From Rhodobacter sp. Har01 (GTDB lineage: Bacteria > Pseudomonadota > Alphaproteobacteria > Rhodobacterales > Rhodobacteraceae), in assembly GCF_020564565.1 (NCBI RefSeq), contig NZ_JAJCTD010000004.1:186001-250000 (forward strand): a stretch of DNA of 64,000 nucleotides. Direction: 5' to 3'. Positions 17,343-26,196 of the stretch are shown in pieces. A model generated the notes under the pieces. It ran no database searches. It was not told the DNA's origin and was given only the letters and a program-made list of their open reading frames with translations. Positions within the stretch are counted from its first letter, which is position 1, and the number at the start of each line of letters is the position of its first letter. A program made the translations under genes and the position numbers.

Positions 17343-18767
17343 ATGACCGACGCCCCCTTCCGCCCGTTCGAGACCCGCCTCGACGAAGCCGCGGCACTGG
17401 CCACGCTGCGGGCCGCCACCGCGGGGGCCGAGGATGGCGAGCTGTTCCTCGAGCGCAACCGCGGCGAAAGCCTGGTGCTGGACGACGGTCGCATCCGCAA
17501 TGCCTCATACGATGCCTCGGAAGGCTTCGGCCTGCGCGCGGTCAAGGGCGAGGTGGCGGGCTACGCCCATTCCACCGAGATCAGCGAAACCGCGCTGCGC
17601 CGGGCGGCCGAGACCACCCGGCTGGCAGTGGGCGACGGCGGCGGCGTGCTGGCGCCCCCGCCGCCCGGCACCAACCGGCGCCTCTACGGCAGCGCCGATC
17701 CGATGGACGATGCCCCCTTCGCGGGCAAGCTGGACGTGCTGAAGGACATCGACGCCTATGCCCGGGCCGCAGACCGCCGCGTGGTGCAGGTCAGCGCCTC
17801 GCTTGCCGCCTCGCTGCAAGAGGTCGAGATCCTTCGCCCCGAAGGCACAAGGCTTTCCGACACCCGCCCGATGGCCCGGCTGAACGTCTCGGTGATCGTC
17901 GAGGAAAACGGCCGGCGCGAGAGCGGCACCTGTGGCGGCGGCGGGCGGCACGGTCTGGCGGGGCTGCTGGACCCCGCCCGCTGGAAGCCGATGGTGGACG
18001 AGGCGCTGCGCATCGCCCGGGTGAACCTGGGCGCCGAACCCGCCCCGGCCGGGGTTCTGGACGTGGTGCTTGGTCCCGGCTGGCCCGGCATCCTGCTGCA
18101 CGAGGCCATTGGCCACGGGTTGGAAGGCGACTTCAACCGCAAGGGCACCTCGGCCTTTGCCGGGCTGATGGGGCAGCGCATTGCCGCGCCGGGGGTGACG
18201 GTGCTGGACGACGGCACCCTTCCCGACCGCCGCGGCAGCCTGACCATCGACGACGAAGGCACGCCCTCGGGCCGCAATGTGCTGATCGAGGACGGCATCC
18301 TTGTGGGCTTCATGCAGGACCGCCAGAATGCCCGGCTGATGGGCGTGGCGCCCACCGGCAACGGCCGCCGCGAAAGCTATGCCCATATCCCGATGCCGCG
18401 GATGACCAACACCTACATGCTGGCCGGCCCGGACGACCCTGCCGGCATTGTGGCCGACCTGAAGGACGGCATCTGGGCCACGGGCTTCGGTGGCGGGCAG
18501 GTGGACATCACCAACGGCAAGTTCGTGTTCTCCTGCACCGAGGCCTACCGGGTGCGCAATGGCGTGGTGGGCGAGGCGCTGAAAGGCGCCACGCTGATCG
18601 GCGACGGTGCCACCGCGCTGCGCCAGATCCGCGCCATCGGCAACGACATGCAGCTGGACCCGGGGCTTGGCAACTGCGGCAAGGCCGGCCAATGGGTGCC
18701 GGTCGGGGTGGGCCAGCCGACGCTCTTGATCGGCGGCCTGACGGTCGGCGGGCAGCGGGCGGCATGA
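17343..18767 (+). CDS. tldD: TldD metallopeptidase subunit
   Basis: A 474-residue TldD, the zinc-bearing partner of the TldD/TldE (PmbA) heterodimer that trims peptides such as microcin B17 precursor. The metal motif HEAIGH (HExxxH) lies in the middle, followed by a cysteine-bearing segment near FVFSCTEAYR. The ATG at 17343 was chosen over an earlier in-frame ATG because the latter adds nine non-conserved residues. Its stop overlaps the next gene (ATGA). PmbA is not in the window. Confidence 0.93.
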   Translation: MTDAPFRPFETRLDEAAALATLRAATAGAEDGELFLERNRGESLVLDDGRIRNASYDASEGFGLRAVKGEVAGYAHSTEISETALRRAAETTRLAVGDGGGVLAPPPPGTNRRLYGSADPMDDAPFAGKLDVLKDIDAYARAADRRVVQVSASLAASLQEVEILRPEGTRLSDTRPMARLNVSVIVEENGRRESGTCGGGGRHGLAGLLDPARWKPMVDEALRIARVNLGAEPAPAGVLDVVLGPGWPGILLHEAIGHGLEGDFNRKGTSAFAGLMGQRIAAPGVTVLDDGTLPDRRGSLTIDDEGTPSGRNVLIEDGILVGFMQDRQNARLMGVAPTGNGRRESYAHIPMPRMTNTYMLAGPDDPAGIVADLKDGIWATGFGGGQVDITNGKFVFSCTEAYRVRNGVVGEALKGATLIGDGATALRQIRAIGNDMQLDPGLGNCGKAGQWVPVGVGQPTLLIGGLTVGGQRAA

Positions 18768-19180
18768 GCCTTCTCGCGTCCGCCCCCGGTGGCCTCGCCG
18801 TGACCGGCTGGAGGACCCTTGCCGCCGTCAGCGCCGGCTTCTGCCTGGCCCCGGCGGTGCTGGGCGCGCTTGGCCTTGGTGCCGTGCTGCTGGCCGGCCC
18901 CGAGCGTCTGGGCGAGGCCTTCCTGCCGTGGCACTCGACCACTACCCTGGCTGCGCTTTCGCCGTTGGTCACCTGGCCGGTCTGGGCGGTGATCGGCGGC
19001 GGCGCCGGCTGGCTGATGCGCCGCGGGCGATACGGAGCCCTTCCGGCCCTCCTCCTCGGCGCCGCGGCCGGAGGCGCCGCAGGCGCCCTGATCGACCAGC
19101 CCCTCGGCGCCCCCCTGGGCGCGGTCCTGGCCACCTTTCACCGCTTCACCCTGGCGCTGCTGCGCCCGCTGGCCTTCTGA
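18764..19180 (+). CDS. Small membrane protein of unknown function downstream of tldD
   Basis: A 138-residue hydrophobic, alanine- and glycine-rich protein with three or four membrane segments (about residues 19-42, 65-84, 92-112). Its ATG overlaps the tldD stop, so it is translationally coupled to tldD. I do not recognise a family. It is followed by the GC-rich repeat element at about 19.25 kb. Confidence 0.65.
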   Translation: MSLLASAPGGLAVTGWRTLAAVSAGFCLAPAVLGALGLGAVLLAGPERLGEAFLPWHSTTTLAALSPLVTWPVWAVIGGGAGWLMRRGRYGALPALLLGAAAGGAAGALIDQPLGAPLGAVLATFHRFTLALLRPLAF

Positions 19181-19227
19181 CCCAGAGGCCGCCCCGCTTC
19201 GCCAGGGCCTTGACGGCCCCGTGGCCT

Positions 19228-19283
19228 TCATCTTGGCGGAAATACCCCGGGGGGAGGCGAAGCCGGGGGGCAGCGCCCCCCTC
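19228..19283 (-). repeat. GC-hairpin/ATTT dispersed element, copy A
   Basis: Read on the minus strand this is a GGGGGGC-GCT-GCCCCCC hairpin (19265-19281), then a second C-rich run, then GGGGTATTTCC and a tail ending near AAGATGAAGG. It shares this layout with 29195-29245 and 52161-52206. It lies between the end of the tldD-coupled gene and the end of tex, so it could act as a two-way terminator. That role is inferred. Confidence 0.6.
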
Positions 19284-19292
19284 TTGCGGAAG

Positions 19293-21587
19293 CTACCGCC
19301 CGAACTTGCCCTTCAGCGCATCGGCAAAGGCGCCGCCGCCGCCCGAGGCCGGCCCAGCCTCCATCCGCGCCTTCGGCGGCGGCGGCTTGGCGCGGTCGTC
19401 GCGCGGCGCCGCCGAGGCGCCGCCGTCCTTGCGCAGGGTCAGGCCGATGCGCTTGCGCGCGGCGTCCACCTCGACCACCCGCACCTGCACCACATCGCCG
19501 GCCTTGACCACCTCATGCGGGTCCTTCACGAAACGGTCGGCCAGCTGGCTGACATGCACCAGCCCGTCCTGATGCACGCCGACATCGACAAAGGCGCCGA
19601 AGGCCGCGACGTTGGTCACCGTGCCTTCCAGCAGCATCCCCGGCCGCAGGTCCGAGAGGTCGTTGATGCCATCGGTGAAGGTCGCCGTCCGGAAGCTGGG
19701 GCGCGGGTCGCGGCCCGGTTTTTCCAGTTCGGCAAGGATGTCCTTGACGGTGGGCAGCCCGAAGCGGTCATCGACAAAGCGGCGCGGGTCCAGCACCTTG
19801 AGCGCCGCGCCGTCACCCATCAGCGCCCGGATGTCGCGCCCGCAGGCCGCGACGATCTTGCGCGCCAGGTCATAGGCCTCGGGGTGCACGGACGACGCAT
19901 CCAGCGGTTCCTTGCCGCCCGAGATGCGCAGGAACCCCGCCGCCTGTTCGAACGCCTTCGGCCCCAGCCGCGAGACCTTGAGCAAGTCGCGCCGGGTGGC
20001 GAAGGGACCGTTGGCATCGCGATGCGCCACGATGGCCTCGGCCAGCCCCGGCCCCACCCCCGAGACCCGCGCCAGCAAGGGCGCGGAGGCGGTGTTGAGG
20101 TCCACGCCCACGGCGTTCACCGCATCCTCAACCACCGCATCCAGCGATTTCGCCAGGCGGTGCTGATCGACATCGTGCTGATACTGGCCGACGCCGATGC
20201 TTTTCGGCTCGATCTTCACCAGTTCGGCGAGGGGATCCTGCAGGCGCCGCGCGATGCTGACCGCGCCGCGCAAGCTGACGTCCAGATCGGGGAACTCGCG
20301 CGCCGCCAGTTCGCTGGCAGAGTAGACCGAGGCCCCGGCCTCGCTGACCACCACCTTGACCGGCTTTTCCGCGCCCGCGGGCAGAACCGCCAGCAGGTCG
20401 GCCACCATCTTCTCGGTCTCGCGGCTGGCGGTGCCGTTGCCGATGGCGATCAGCTTCACGCCGTGCTGCCCGATCAGCCGGGCGATGGCCACCTGCGCGC
20501 CCCGCAGGTCGTTCTTGGGCTGGAACGGATAGACCGTGTCGGTCGCCAGCACCTTGCCGGTGGCATCCACCACCGCCACCTTGACCCCCGTCCGGATGCC
20601 GGGATCAAGGCCCATCGTGGCCTTGCCCCCGGCCGGCGCCGCCAGCAGCAAGTCCTTGAGGTTGCGCGCGAAAACCCGGATCGCCTCGGCCTCGGCGGCC
20701 TCGCGCAGCTCGGCCATCAGGTCCAGCGTGAGGCTGGTCTTCAGCTTCACCCGCCAGGCCCAGGCCGCCGCGTCGCGCAGCCAGCGGTCCCCCGCACCGC
20801 CGCCGCCCGCCGCCAGCACCGCGCCACAAGCCCGCTCGGCCGGGCTTTCGCCGCGCGGGGCGTCGGGGTCGACCTCAAGGTCGAGCGACAGGATTTCCTC
20901 GTTGCGGCCGCGCAGCATGGCCAGCACCCGGTGCGACGGCGCCCCGGCGAAGGGTTCGGAATGCGCGAAGTAGTCCGAGAACTTGGCCCCCGCCTGTTCC
21001 TTTCCTTCGACCACCTTGGCCGACAGCCGGCCCACCTTGCGCATGTGGTCGCGCAGGCGGCCCAGCAGGGCCGCATCCTCGGCCAGCCCCTCGGCCAGGA
21101 TGTCGCGCGCGCCTTCGAGGGCGGCCTTGGGGTCGGGGAAGCCTTCGGACAGGAAGCCTGCCGCCAACGAAGCCGGGTCGGCCGCCCGGTCGGCCAGGAT
21201 GGCGTCGACCAGTGCCTGCAACCCCGCCTCGCGGGCGATCATCGCCTTGGTTCGGCGCTTGGGCTTGTAGGGCAGGTAGATGTCTTCCAGTTCGGCCTTG
21301 GTCTCGGCCTTGGCGATGGACAGCGCCAGCGCGTCGGTCATCTTGCCTTGCCCGCTGACCGATTCGGCAATCGCCGCGCGGCGCGCCTCAAGCTCTCGCA
21401 GGTAGCCCAGACGTTCCTCGAGCTTGCGCAACTGGGTGTCGTCCAGGCCCCCGGTCGCCTCCTTCCGGTAGCGCGCGATGAAGGGCACCGTGGCGCCGCC
21501 GTCCAGCAGCGCGACCGCCGCCGTCACCTGCGACGGATTGGCACCAATCTCGGCGGCGATGATCTGGGGGATGCGGGCCAGCGACAT
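19293..21587 (-). CDS. tex: Tex family RNA-binding transcription accessory protein
   Basis: A 764-residue Tex protein, the usual length. It has the N-terminal helical Tex region, a YqgF/RNase H-like domain in the middle ([17 protein letters not shown] is [17 protein letters not shown] here), helix-hairpin-helix segments around 490-570 ([17 protein letters not shown]), and a C-terminal S1 domain ([20 protein letters not shown]). The C-terminus is basic. Tex binds RNA and influences transcription elongation and stress tolerance. AGGAG precedes the start. Monocistronic by spacing. Confidence 0.95.
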   Translation of the reverse strand: MSLARIPQIIAAEIGANPSQVTAAVALLDGGATVPFIARYRKEATGGLDDTQLRKLEERLGYLRELEARRAAIAESVSGQGKMTDALALSIAKAETKAELEDIYLPYKPKRRTKAMIAREAGLQALVDAILADRAADPASLAAGFLSEGFPDPKAALEGARDILAEGLAEDAALLGRLRDHMRKVGRLSAKVVEGKEQAGAKFSDYFAHSEPFAGAPSHRVLAMLRGRNEEILSLDLEVDPDAPRGESPAERACGAVLAAGGGGAGDRWLRDAAAWAWRVKLKTSLTLDLMAELREAAEAEAIRVFARNLKDLLLAAPAGGKATMGLDPGIRTGVKVAVVDATGKVLATDTVYPFQPKNDLRGAQVAIARLIGQHGVKLIAIGNGTASRETEKMVADLLAVLPAGAEKPVKVVVSEAGASVYSASELAAREFPDLDVSLRGAVSIARRLQDPLAELVKIEPKSIGVGQYQHDVDQHRLAKSLDAVVEDAVNAVGVDLNTASAPLLARVSGVGPGLAEAIVAHRDANGPFATRRDLLKVSRLGPKAFEQAAGFLRISGGKEPLDASSVHPEAYDLARKIVAACGRDIRALMGDGAALKVLDPRRFVDDRFGLPTVKDILAELEKPGRDPRPSFRTATFTDGINDLSDLRPGMLLEGTVTNVAAFGAFVDVGVHQDGLVHVSQLADRFVKDPHEVVKAGDVVQVRVVEVDAARKRIGLTLRKDGGASAAPRDDRAKPPPPKARMEAGPASGGGGAFADALKGKFGR

Positions 21588-21630
21588 GGCGAATCTCCTG
21601 CAGGCTTGGGACCGCCGACCATAGCCGCGA

Positions 21631-23226
21631 TCACGGCCGGCGCCAGACCCTCAAGGCCGTGTCGCGGATGCGCCCGCGCGTCGCCTCGCCATCGACCCAC
21701 AGCACCGCCGCCACCACGCCCAGGGCAAGGAGAGGCTTCCAGAACGGCAGGTAGGCCTGCAGCAGCGCCCAGACGTCCAGCGTCAGCGCCTGCCCCGCCA
21801 GCCACAGCAGCCGACTGGCCGCCGCCCCCGGCCCGGCCTCGACCAGCGCCGCCGCCACCGGCCACAACGCCGCCACCAGCGCCAGCAGCATCAGCGCCCG
21901 GTTGCCCAGCCGCCGCCGCTGCACCAGCTGCGCCACCGCCGCCTCCTCGGCCGGATCACGGACCAGGTCGGTCGGCGCCGCCGCGTCCCAGCCGCCCGGA
22001 TGGCTGCAGACCCGGAACCCCTCGGGCAGGAACAGCGGCGCATAGCCCTCGGCGCCGATCCGCATCTTCTCCAGCACCGAGGCATCCAGCACCGGCGTGC
22101 CGCCGTGCTGCGGCCCGCCTGCCTTGGGGCGCGGGTCGTAGCGGTAGCCGACCTTGAAGCCGCCCCGCGAATCGTTGATCAGCGCCTGCGGATAGCCGCT
22201 GGCCACCAGCCGCTGCAACTCGGGCTCGTCCCATTCCAGGCCCTCGTCGCGCGCGGCGCTGGCGATCCAGTCCAGCGCATCCATCGCCACCGCGTCGTCG
22301 GGATAGCCGCCGCCCACGTCGGAATGCGCCCCCGCGAACCACGGCTCGCGGATCACCGTCGGCGCCTCGGGGGTGCCGGCGTGCGACTGGTCAAAGCGCA
22401 GCGGGTGGAAGGTCAGCCGCTCGTCGTCCAGCGACAGCGGATGGTCGGCGCGGTCGACGATGCCGGCGCATTGCGTGTTGCGGAAGGTGATCGGCCAGAT
22501 CGCCCAGCTCCAGACCACGCGCAGGAACTCGAACGGAAAGCCGTAGGCCTCGACGGTGTCGAAGACCCCCATGTAGCGCACCCGCACCGCGCCCGCCTGC
22601 CGCTCCTCTGGCATCGCGGCCACCACCTCGTCATGCGTCCGCTGCCCCAGGGACCGCCGCTTCGCCGCGATCAGCCGGTCGCGCAGCCACCGCCCCGCCG
22701 CGATATGCGGCAGCATCGCCAGCCTTCCGTCCTGCATCAGCGGCGCCGTCGCCGCGCGATAGGCATACCAGGCGCCCATGCTGTTGCGCGCCATCTCGGC
22801 CTCGCTGACCGTACGGCCGTCAATCTCTCGGGGCATCAGACCCTGAAAGCGCAGCATTCCCGCCAGCGTCCGCACCGTGAACGAGCCGCGGGAAAACCCG
22901 AACAGGAAGATCTCGTCGCCCGGCCGCCAGTTCCAGCACAGGAACCGGTACAGCTTGCGCACGTTGGCCGGCACGCCGAAGCCCGTTGCCCCGTCCAACA
23001 TGCGGATCAGCGCCACCGACGAGGTGCCTACCCCCGGGATGTAGCGCGCGATCTGCGGCCAGTCCGAATCGCCGGGGTGCTTCAGCAGCAGGCTGTACAG
23101 CCGCCAGACGTTGGATTCCTGCTGCCGGAAGGCGCTGCCGGTGCCATCGGCAAAGACGACGATCCGCCGGCCCGCCACCGGCCCCATCTGTGTGCCCGAA
23201 GTCTCTGGTCCGTGATCCCGTTCCAT
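21631..23226 (-). CDS. DUF2235 (Tle1-like) alpha/beta hydrolase with C-terminal membrane segments
   Basis: A 531-residue DUF2235 protein. It opens with [13 protein letters not shown], carries the nucleophile elbow GFSRGSF around residue 115, and the family motif [13 protein letters not shown] with the catalytic aspartate. After residue 430 there are two or three hydrophobic segments, so it is probably membrane-anchored. Relatives include type VI phospholipase effectors (Tle1), but no T6SS, VgrG or immunity gene is near. The ATG at 23226 has GGGAGA upstream. Confidence 0.87.
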   Translation of the reverse strand: MERDHGPETSGTQMGPVAGRRIVVFADGTGSAFRQQESNVWRLYSLLLKHPGDSDWPQIARYIPGVGTSSVALIRMLDGATGFGVPANVRKLYRFLCWNWRPGDEIFLFGFSRGSFTVRTLAGMLRFQGLMPREIDGRTVSEAEMARNSMGAWYAYRAATAPLMQDGRLAMLPHIAAGRWLRDRLIAAKRRSLGQRTHDEVVAAMPEERQAGAVRVRYMGVFDTVEAYGFPFEFLRVVWSWAIWPITFRNTQCAGIVDRADHPLSLDDERLTFHPLRFDQSHAGTPEAPTVIREPWFAGAHSDVGGGYPDDAVAMDALDWIASAARDEGLEWDEPELQRLVASGYPQALINDSRGGFKVGYRYDPRPKAGGPQHGGTPVLDASVLEKMRIGAEGYAPLFLPEGFRVCSHPGGWDAAAPTDLVRDPAEEAAVAQLVQRRRLGNRALMLLALVAALWPVAAALVEAGPGAAASRLLWLAGQALTLDVWALLQAYLPFWKPLLALGVVAAVLWVDGEATRGRIRDTALRVWRRP

Positions 23227-23349
23227 CGCACTCTCCCGTTGTGGTTGCAGTGTGCCACCGGGCCGGCCGCAAAGGCAGGTAAAAATCCGCGAAATCCGCG
23301 TACGGCGGGCAAAAACGCGCTGTTGGGGGCTGTCTGGGGCTGTCGGGGA

Positions 23350-23426
23350 TGGTACCGCCTCCCCGGCTCGAACGGGGGACCCCCAGATCCACAATCTGGT
23401 GCTCTAACCAACTGAGCTAAGGCGGC
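23350..23426 (-). tRNA. tRNA-His (GTG)
   Basis: A complete cloverleaf with CCA encoded. Acceptor arms GCCGCCT/AGGCGGT (one G-T pair at the end), D stem GCTC/GAGC, anticodon arm CCAGA-TTGTGGA-TCTGG with anticodon GTG, T arm CCCCG-TTCGAGC-CGGGG. The discriminator is A73 and the base before G1 is T, so no G-1 is encoded. This is the known alphaproteobacterial form of tRNA-His, read by a divergent HisRS, not the usual G-1:C73 form. Confidence 0.97.
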
Positions 23427-23436
23427 ACTTCGCGGG

Positions 23437-23465
23437 CACATAGCGCCAAGGCCGGCACGATGCAA
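23437..23465 (-). promoter_or_regulatory. Sigma-70 type promoter of tRNA-His
   Basis: On the minus strand TTGCAT (23465-23460), a 17-base spacer and TATGTG (23442-23437) lie 10 bases before the tRNA 5' end, ideal for a housekeeping promoter. It sits immediately after the stop of the MarR-GNAT gene. Confidence 0.6.
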
Positions 23466-23468
23466 GCC

Positions 23469-24365
23469 TCAGAGCATGATTTCCCAATCCTGATCCACGA
23501 CCTTCTGGCCATAGGCCTCGGCCGGGCGCGAGCGGACAAGCCGCCAGCCGTTCCTGGCGTAAAGAGCGCAAGCCGCGCGGTGGCTTTCGTGGGTCCAAAG
23601 GACCATGCGGCGGTAGCCCGCCCCCCGCGCGAAGGCAAGGCAGGTGTCGTGCAGCCGCTGGCCCAGGCCCAGGCCGCGGGCTTCCGGCAGCAGGATGAAC
23701 AGCCGCAATCTTGCCACCGCGTCCGCTTCTTGCATGCAGGATATCGTGCCCAGCCGCTGGCCCGCGCTTTCCGCGATCCAGGCACATTCGCGCGCCCTGT
23801 CGTCGCGGTCCAGAAACCCGGCCAGGAGGCGCGCGACCAGGGCCTCGAAGCGCTGGTCATAGCCTTCGTCGCGCGCATAGAGCGCGCCGTGCGTGCCGAT
23901 GATCCAGCCGGCATCGCCCGGCCCCAGCGGGCGGATCACCGCCGCCGCACCCGACGGCTCCAGCACCCGCCGCGCCGCATCCAGCGCCCCGGCCAGCGCC
24001 GCTTGCCGTGCGGGCTGGGGGATCAGCGCCGCAATCGCCGCCCGCGACTGCGCGTCGAGCCCGTCCAGCAGCGCCCGGCCCGCCGGGCTGAGGCTGAGCA
24101 AATGCCGCCGGCCGTCGGCCGCGTCCGCGTGCCGCACCACCACGCCTTCACGCATCAGCCGCGCCAGCATGCGCGACAGTTGCGCCTCGTCGAGTCCCAG
24201 GCCCAGCGCCAGCGCCCGCGCCGTCAGCGGCGCCGCCGCCCCGATCTCGTGGATCAGCCGCACCTCGGCCAGACTGCGCCCCGACGGCAGACAGGTCCGC
24301 CCGACCAGGCCAAGAGCCCGGGTGTAGAAGCGGTTGAACTCGCGAATCCGGTCGATGGCATCCAT
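23469..24365 (-). CDS. MarR-type regulator fused to GNAT acetyltransferase
   Basis: A 298-residue two-domain protein. Residues 1-135 are a MarR winged helix (recognition region LGLDEAQLSRMLARLMREG, wing with RHADAADGRRHLLSL). Residues 145-298 are a GNAT acetyltransferase with the acetyl-CoA loop ARGLGLGQRLHD around residue 235 and the C-terminal NGWRLV segment. This fusion is a recurring family; the small molecule or protein acetylated is unknown. It stands alone, divergent from the next small gene. Confidence 0.88.
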   Translation of the reverse strand: MDAIDRIREFNRFYTRALGLVGRTCLPSGRSLAEVRLIHEIGAAAPLTARALALGLGLDEAQLSRMLARLMREGVVVRHADAADGRRHLLSLSPAGRALLDGLDAQSRAAIAALIPQPARQAALAGALDAARRVLEPSGAAAVIRPLGPGDAGWIIGTHGALYARDEGYDQRFEALVARLLAGFLDRDDRARECAWIAESAGQRLGTISCMQEADAVARLRLFILLPEARGLGLGQRLHDTCLAFARGAGYRRMVLWTHESHRAACALYARNGWRLVRSRPAEAYGQKVVDQDWEIML

Positions 24366-24445
24366 GGCCGCATCCTGCGCCGGCGCTTGACCAAGTCAAG
24401 CATCGCCCTCTGGACAGCGCCGCCCCCCTGCGCTAGCCAAGGCGC

Positions 24446-24655
24446 ATGGGCATCAACTCGACCAGCGACATCGCCGCGAACCTGCAGATCGGGCCGACCG
24501 ACGCGGGCATGGTGCGGATCTATGTCGAGGCCGAGGGCGGCATCGAACTGCCGCTGGACTTTGATCCCGAGGAAGCCGAGGACATCGCCGAGGAACTGCG
24601 CGCCGCCGCCGAAGCCGCGCGCGCCGTCGCCGAGGGCAAGGCGCACCGGCGCTAG
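24446..24655 (+). CDS. Small acidic conserved protein (DUF6324-like)
   Basis: A 69-residue acidic protein beginning MGINSTSDIAANLQIGP and ending in an EEAEDIAEELRAAAEAARAV helix and a basic tail. Short proteins of this kind (DUF6324, by memory of the family) are conserved in Rhodobacteraceae, with no known function. Codon use looks coding, and it is transcribed away from the MarR-GNAT gene. Confidence 0.7.
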   Translation: MGINSTSDIAANLQIGPTDAGMVRIYVEAEGGIELPLDFDPEEAEDIAEELRAAAEAARAVAEGKAHRR

Positions 24656-24688
24656 GACGAAAAGATTTCCGCGCGGAATTCGCCCGGC

Positions 24689-25144
24689 TCAGACGCCGGC
24701 GGCCATCGGATCGCGCAGCGCCTGCAACCGCAGCGCCGCCTGGCGGGCAAAGGCCTGGGTCATTGCCTTCCGCCTTGCCGCCGCCAGCGGCGTCTCTGGT
24801 GCCATCCGCAGGATTTCGGCATCATAGGCATCGGCAAGGATCAGACCCGTCGCCTCGGGCAACAGGTCCGAGGGGAAATCGGCATCCACCGCCCAGAAGA
24901 AGCGGTCGCAGAACTCCAGGTAGCCCTGCCACTTGCGGTCGGCGCGGAAATCCTCGCGGCAGGACTTGCATTCGACGACCCACAATTCGCCCTTCGGACC
25001 CAGCGCCAGCAGGTCCGCCCGCAGGCCCGTCGCCAGAGCCATCTCTTCCACGCAGGCAAATCCCAGAGCGCGCAAGCCCCGCGCCACGCCGCGCTGGAGT
25101 CGCTGCCCGGGCAGCGCAGGAAGGATGTCGGTTGCCTGATCCAT
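24689..25144 (-). CDS. mmcB: MmcB family DNA repair protein
   Basis: A 151-residue nuclease-fold protein (PF06319). The restriction-endonuclease-like core is visible: RADLLALGPKGELWVVECKS with D, E and K in the right order, followed by DFRADRKW and FCDRFFWAVD. In Caulobacter MmcB is an SOS gene needed for mitomycin C resistance. The ATG at 25144 is preferred, because a TTG at 25162 would lie inside the LexA box. SOS control is supported by that box, 12 bases upstream. Confidence 0.88.
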   Translation of the reverse strand: MDQATDILPALPGQRLQRGVARGLRALGFACVEEMALATGLRADLLALGPKGELWVVECKSCREDFRADRKWQGYLEFCDRFFWAVDADFPSDLLPEATGLILADAYDAEILRMAPETPLAAARRKAMTQAFARQAALRLQALRDPMAAGV

Positions 25145-25155
25145 TGCCAATTCAT

Positions 25156-25170
25156 GAACCAAACGTGAAC
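25156..25170 (-). promoter_or_regulatory. Alphaproteobacterial LexA (SOS) box of mmcB
   Basis: On the minus strand GTTC-ACGTTTG-GTTC is an exact match to GTTC-N7-GTTC, the LexA site of Rhodobacter, Caulobacter and relatives. It ends 12 bases before the mmcB ATG, where a bound repressor would block the promoter or early transcription. Confidence 0.85.
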
Positions 25171-25197
25171 ATCTGTCCAGTCCCGCTGTCAGGCGCC

Positions 25198-25226
25198 TTG
25201 CGGCAGGCGGAGCGACCCCCTACATC
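25198..25226 (+). promoter_or_regulatory. Promoter of the candidate 6S RNA
   Basis: TTGCGG, a 17-base spacer and TACATC on the plus strand predict transcription from about 25231-25233, exactly where the closing stem of the candidate RNA begins. Rhodobacter housekeeping promoters often keep TTG at -35 with a loose -10, as here. Confidence 0.5.
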
Positions 25227-25230
25227 TGCA

Positions 25231-25402
25231 GGTGGCGGGTGCTGCTCTTCGCGTGCAGGGGTCAATTTTCCAGTGGCCGATAAGCAAGCGAACGGGGGCT
25301 GGCTCTGCCGGGGTTCTGGCCCCGGTATCTGGCGCCCACCTGAGACCTCTGGCTCTCGGGAAAACCAAGACGTCCCACGGCTGCTGCGGGCCCGCCACCC
25401 TT
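25231..25402 (+). ncRNA. ssrS: Candidate 6S RNA
   Basis: About 170 bases that fold into the 6S plan. The closing stem is GGTGGCGGG (25231-25239) with CCCGCCACC (25391-25399). A large central bubble follows, then CAGGGGTC (25256-25263) with GACCTCTG (25344-25351, one G-U pair that favours the plus strand). Next come CAGTGG with CCACcTG, and an apical CCGGGG/CCCCGG hairpin. The left arm keeps TTCGC, GCRGGG, CCAGT and GCCGATA in the order seen in E. coli 6S. 6S RNA binds RNA polymerase holoenzyme in stationary phase. The family call is inference from structure. Confidence 0.55.
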
Positions 25403-25417
25403 TCCGGACAGGACGGA

Positions 25418-25735
25418 TCAGCGGCGGCGCTGCCCGGCCTTCGGCGCCGGGGCGGCCACGCGCACCGGAGCGGGAATGGCGTGCTGGCGCAGCCCGCCTT
25501 TCGGGCCGCTGTCGTCCTCGGCCATCAGCATCACCCGAAGGCCGAACTGCACCCCGGCGAAGATGATCCCGTTGAACACCACCAGCATGGCCAGTGCCAC
25601 CAGCCCCATGTCAGACCCCAGGATCAGCCGCCCGACCCCCATGACATCCTGCCAGACCATCACCCCGGCGAAGACCGCCGCAAGCGCAAAGCCGATGGCG
25701 ACAGACTGGATATACAGGCGGATCAGCTGGGGCAC
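25418..25735 (-). CDS. Small membrane protein of unknown function
   Basis: A 105-residue protein with two or three hydrophobic segments (about residues 10-28, 38-64) and a charged, proline/alanine-rich tail ending KAGQRRR. The GTG at 25735 is chosen because TTGGAGG lies eight bases before it; the TTG further upstream falls on that ribosome-binding site itself. I recognise no family. It converges on the candidate 6S RNA gene. Confidence 0.6.
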   Translation of the reverse strand: MPQLIRLYIQSVAIGFALAAVFAGVMVWQDVMGVGRLILGSDMGLVALAMLVVFNGIIFAGVQFGLRVMLMAEDDSGPKGGLRQHAIPAPVRVAAPAPKAGQRRR

Positions 25736-25832
25736 GACGAAAACCTCCAATGGACTGCTTCCAAGCTAGGGCGCAAGACGCAGGCTGTGAAGCCCCAATC
25801 TGGAAGAATTCCAGGCTGCGGGCCGGGACGGA

Positions 25833-26196
25833 TCAGAAGCTGATCACCGTGGTGTCGGCATCGATCCGTTCCCCGGCCATGGCCGCGGGCGAGGCCGGGG
25901 GCAACCGCGTCGGTCAGCAGCTCGAAGCCGGCGCCCCTGTCGGGCAGGCAGATGGCGCAGTCCCGGGCCTTGATGCCGTTCTTCGCGATCATCGTCTGCA
26001 GCAGGCCCTGCGGGCTGCCGTCCTTGGGCGGCTGGCCTGTGGTGGTGGTGGCGCTGGCCGGAGCCTCCTTCAGCGCGATGTCGGCAGCCGGGCCGCGCAG
26101 CAGGATATGCGCTTCGGCCCCCTTGCCGATGGCATTCATGGTCAGGATCATCGCCACCTGCCGGGTCTGCGGTTCTGCCGCCGTCAGGATCGCCAC
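25833..26196 (-). pseudogene. Frameshifted DsrE-like protein gene
   Basis: Reading leftward, one frame gives VAILTAAEPQTRQVAMILTM, then GAEAHILLRGPAADIAL and KARDCAICLPDRGAGFELL, the pattern of a DsrE/DsrF-fold protein. At 25897-25901 there is a run of five G (C on the coding strand). With four, the frame continues as VAPASPAAMAGERIDAD and TTVISF to a stop at 25833; with five it runs into unrelated sequence. So there is either a real single-base frameshift or a sequencing error. The start is unclear: GTG at 26196 is the simplest, though the frame stays open further upstream with a signal-peptide-like stretch. Confidence 0.55.

Noticed and set aside
23227..23349. tRNA-His as an integration site for a mobile island carrying the DUF2235 gene
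   Set aside because: No integrase, no direct repeat of the tRNA 3' end in the window, and no change in composition.
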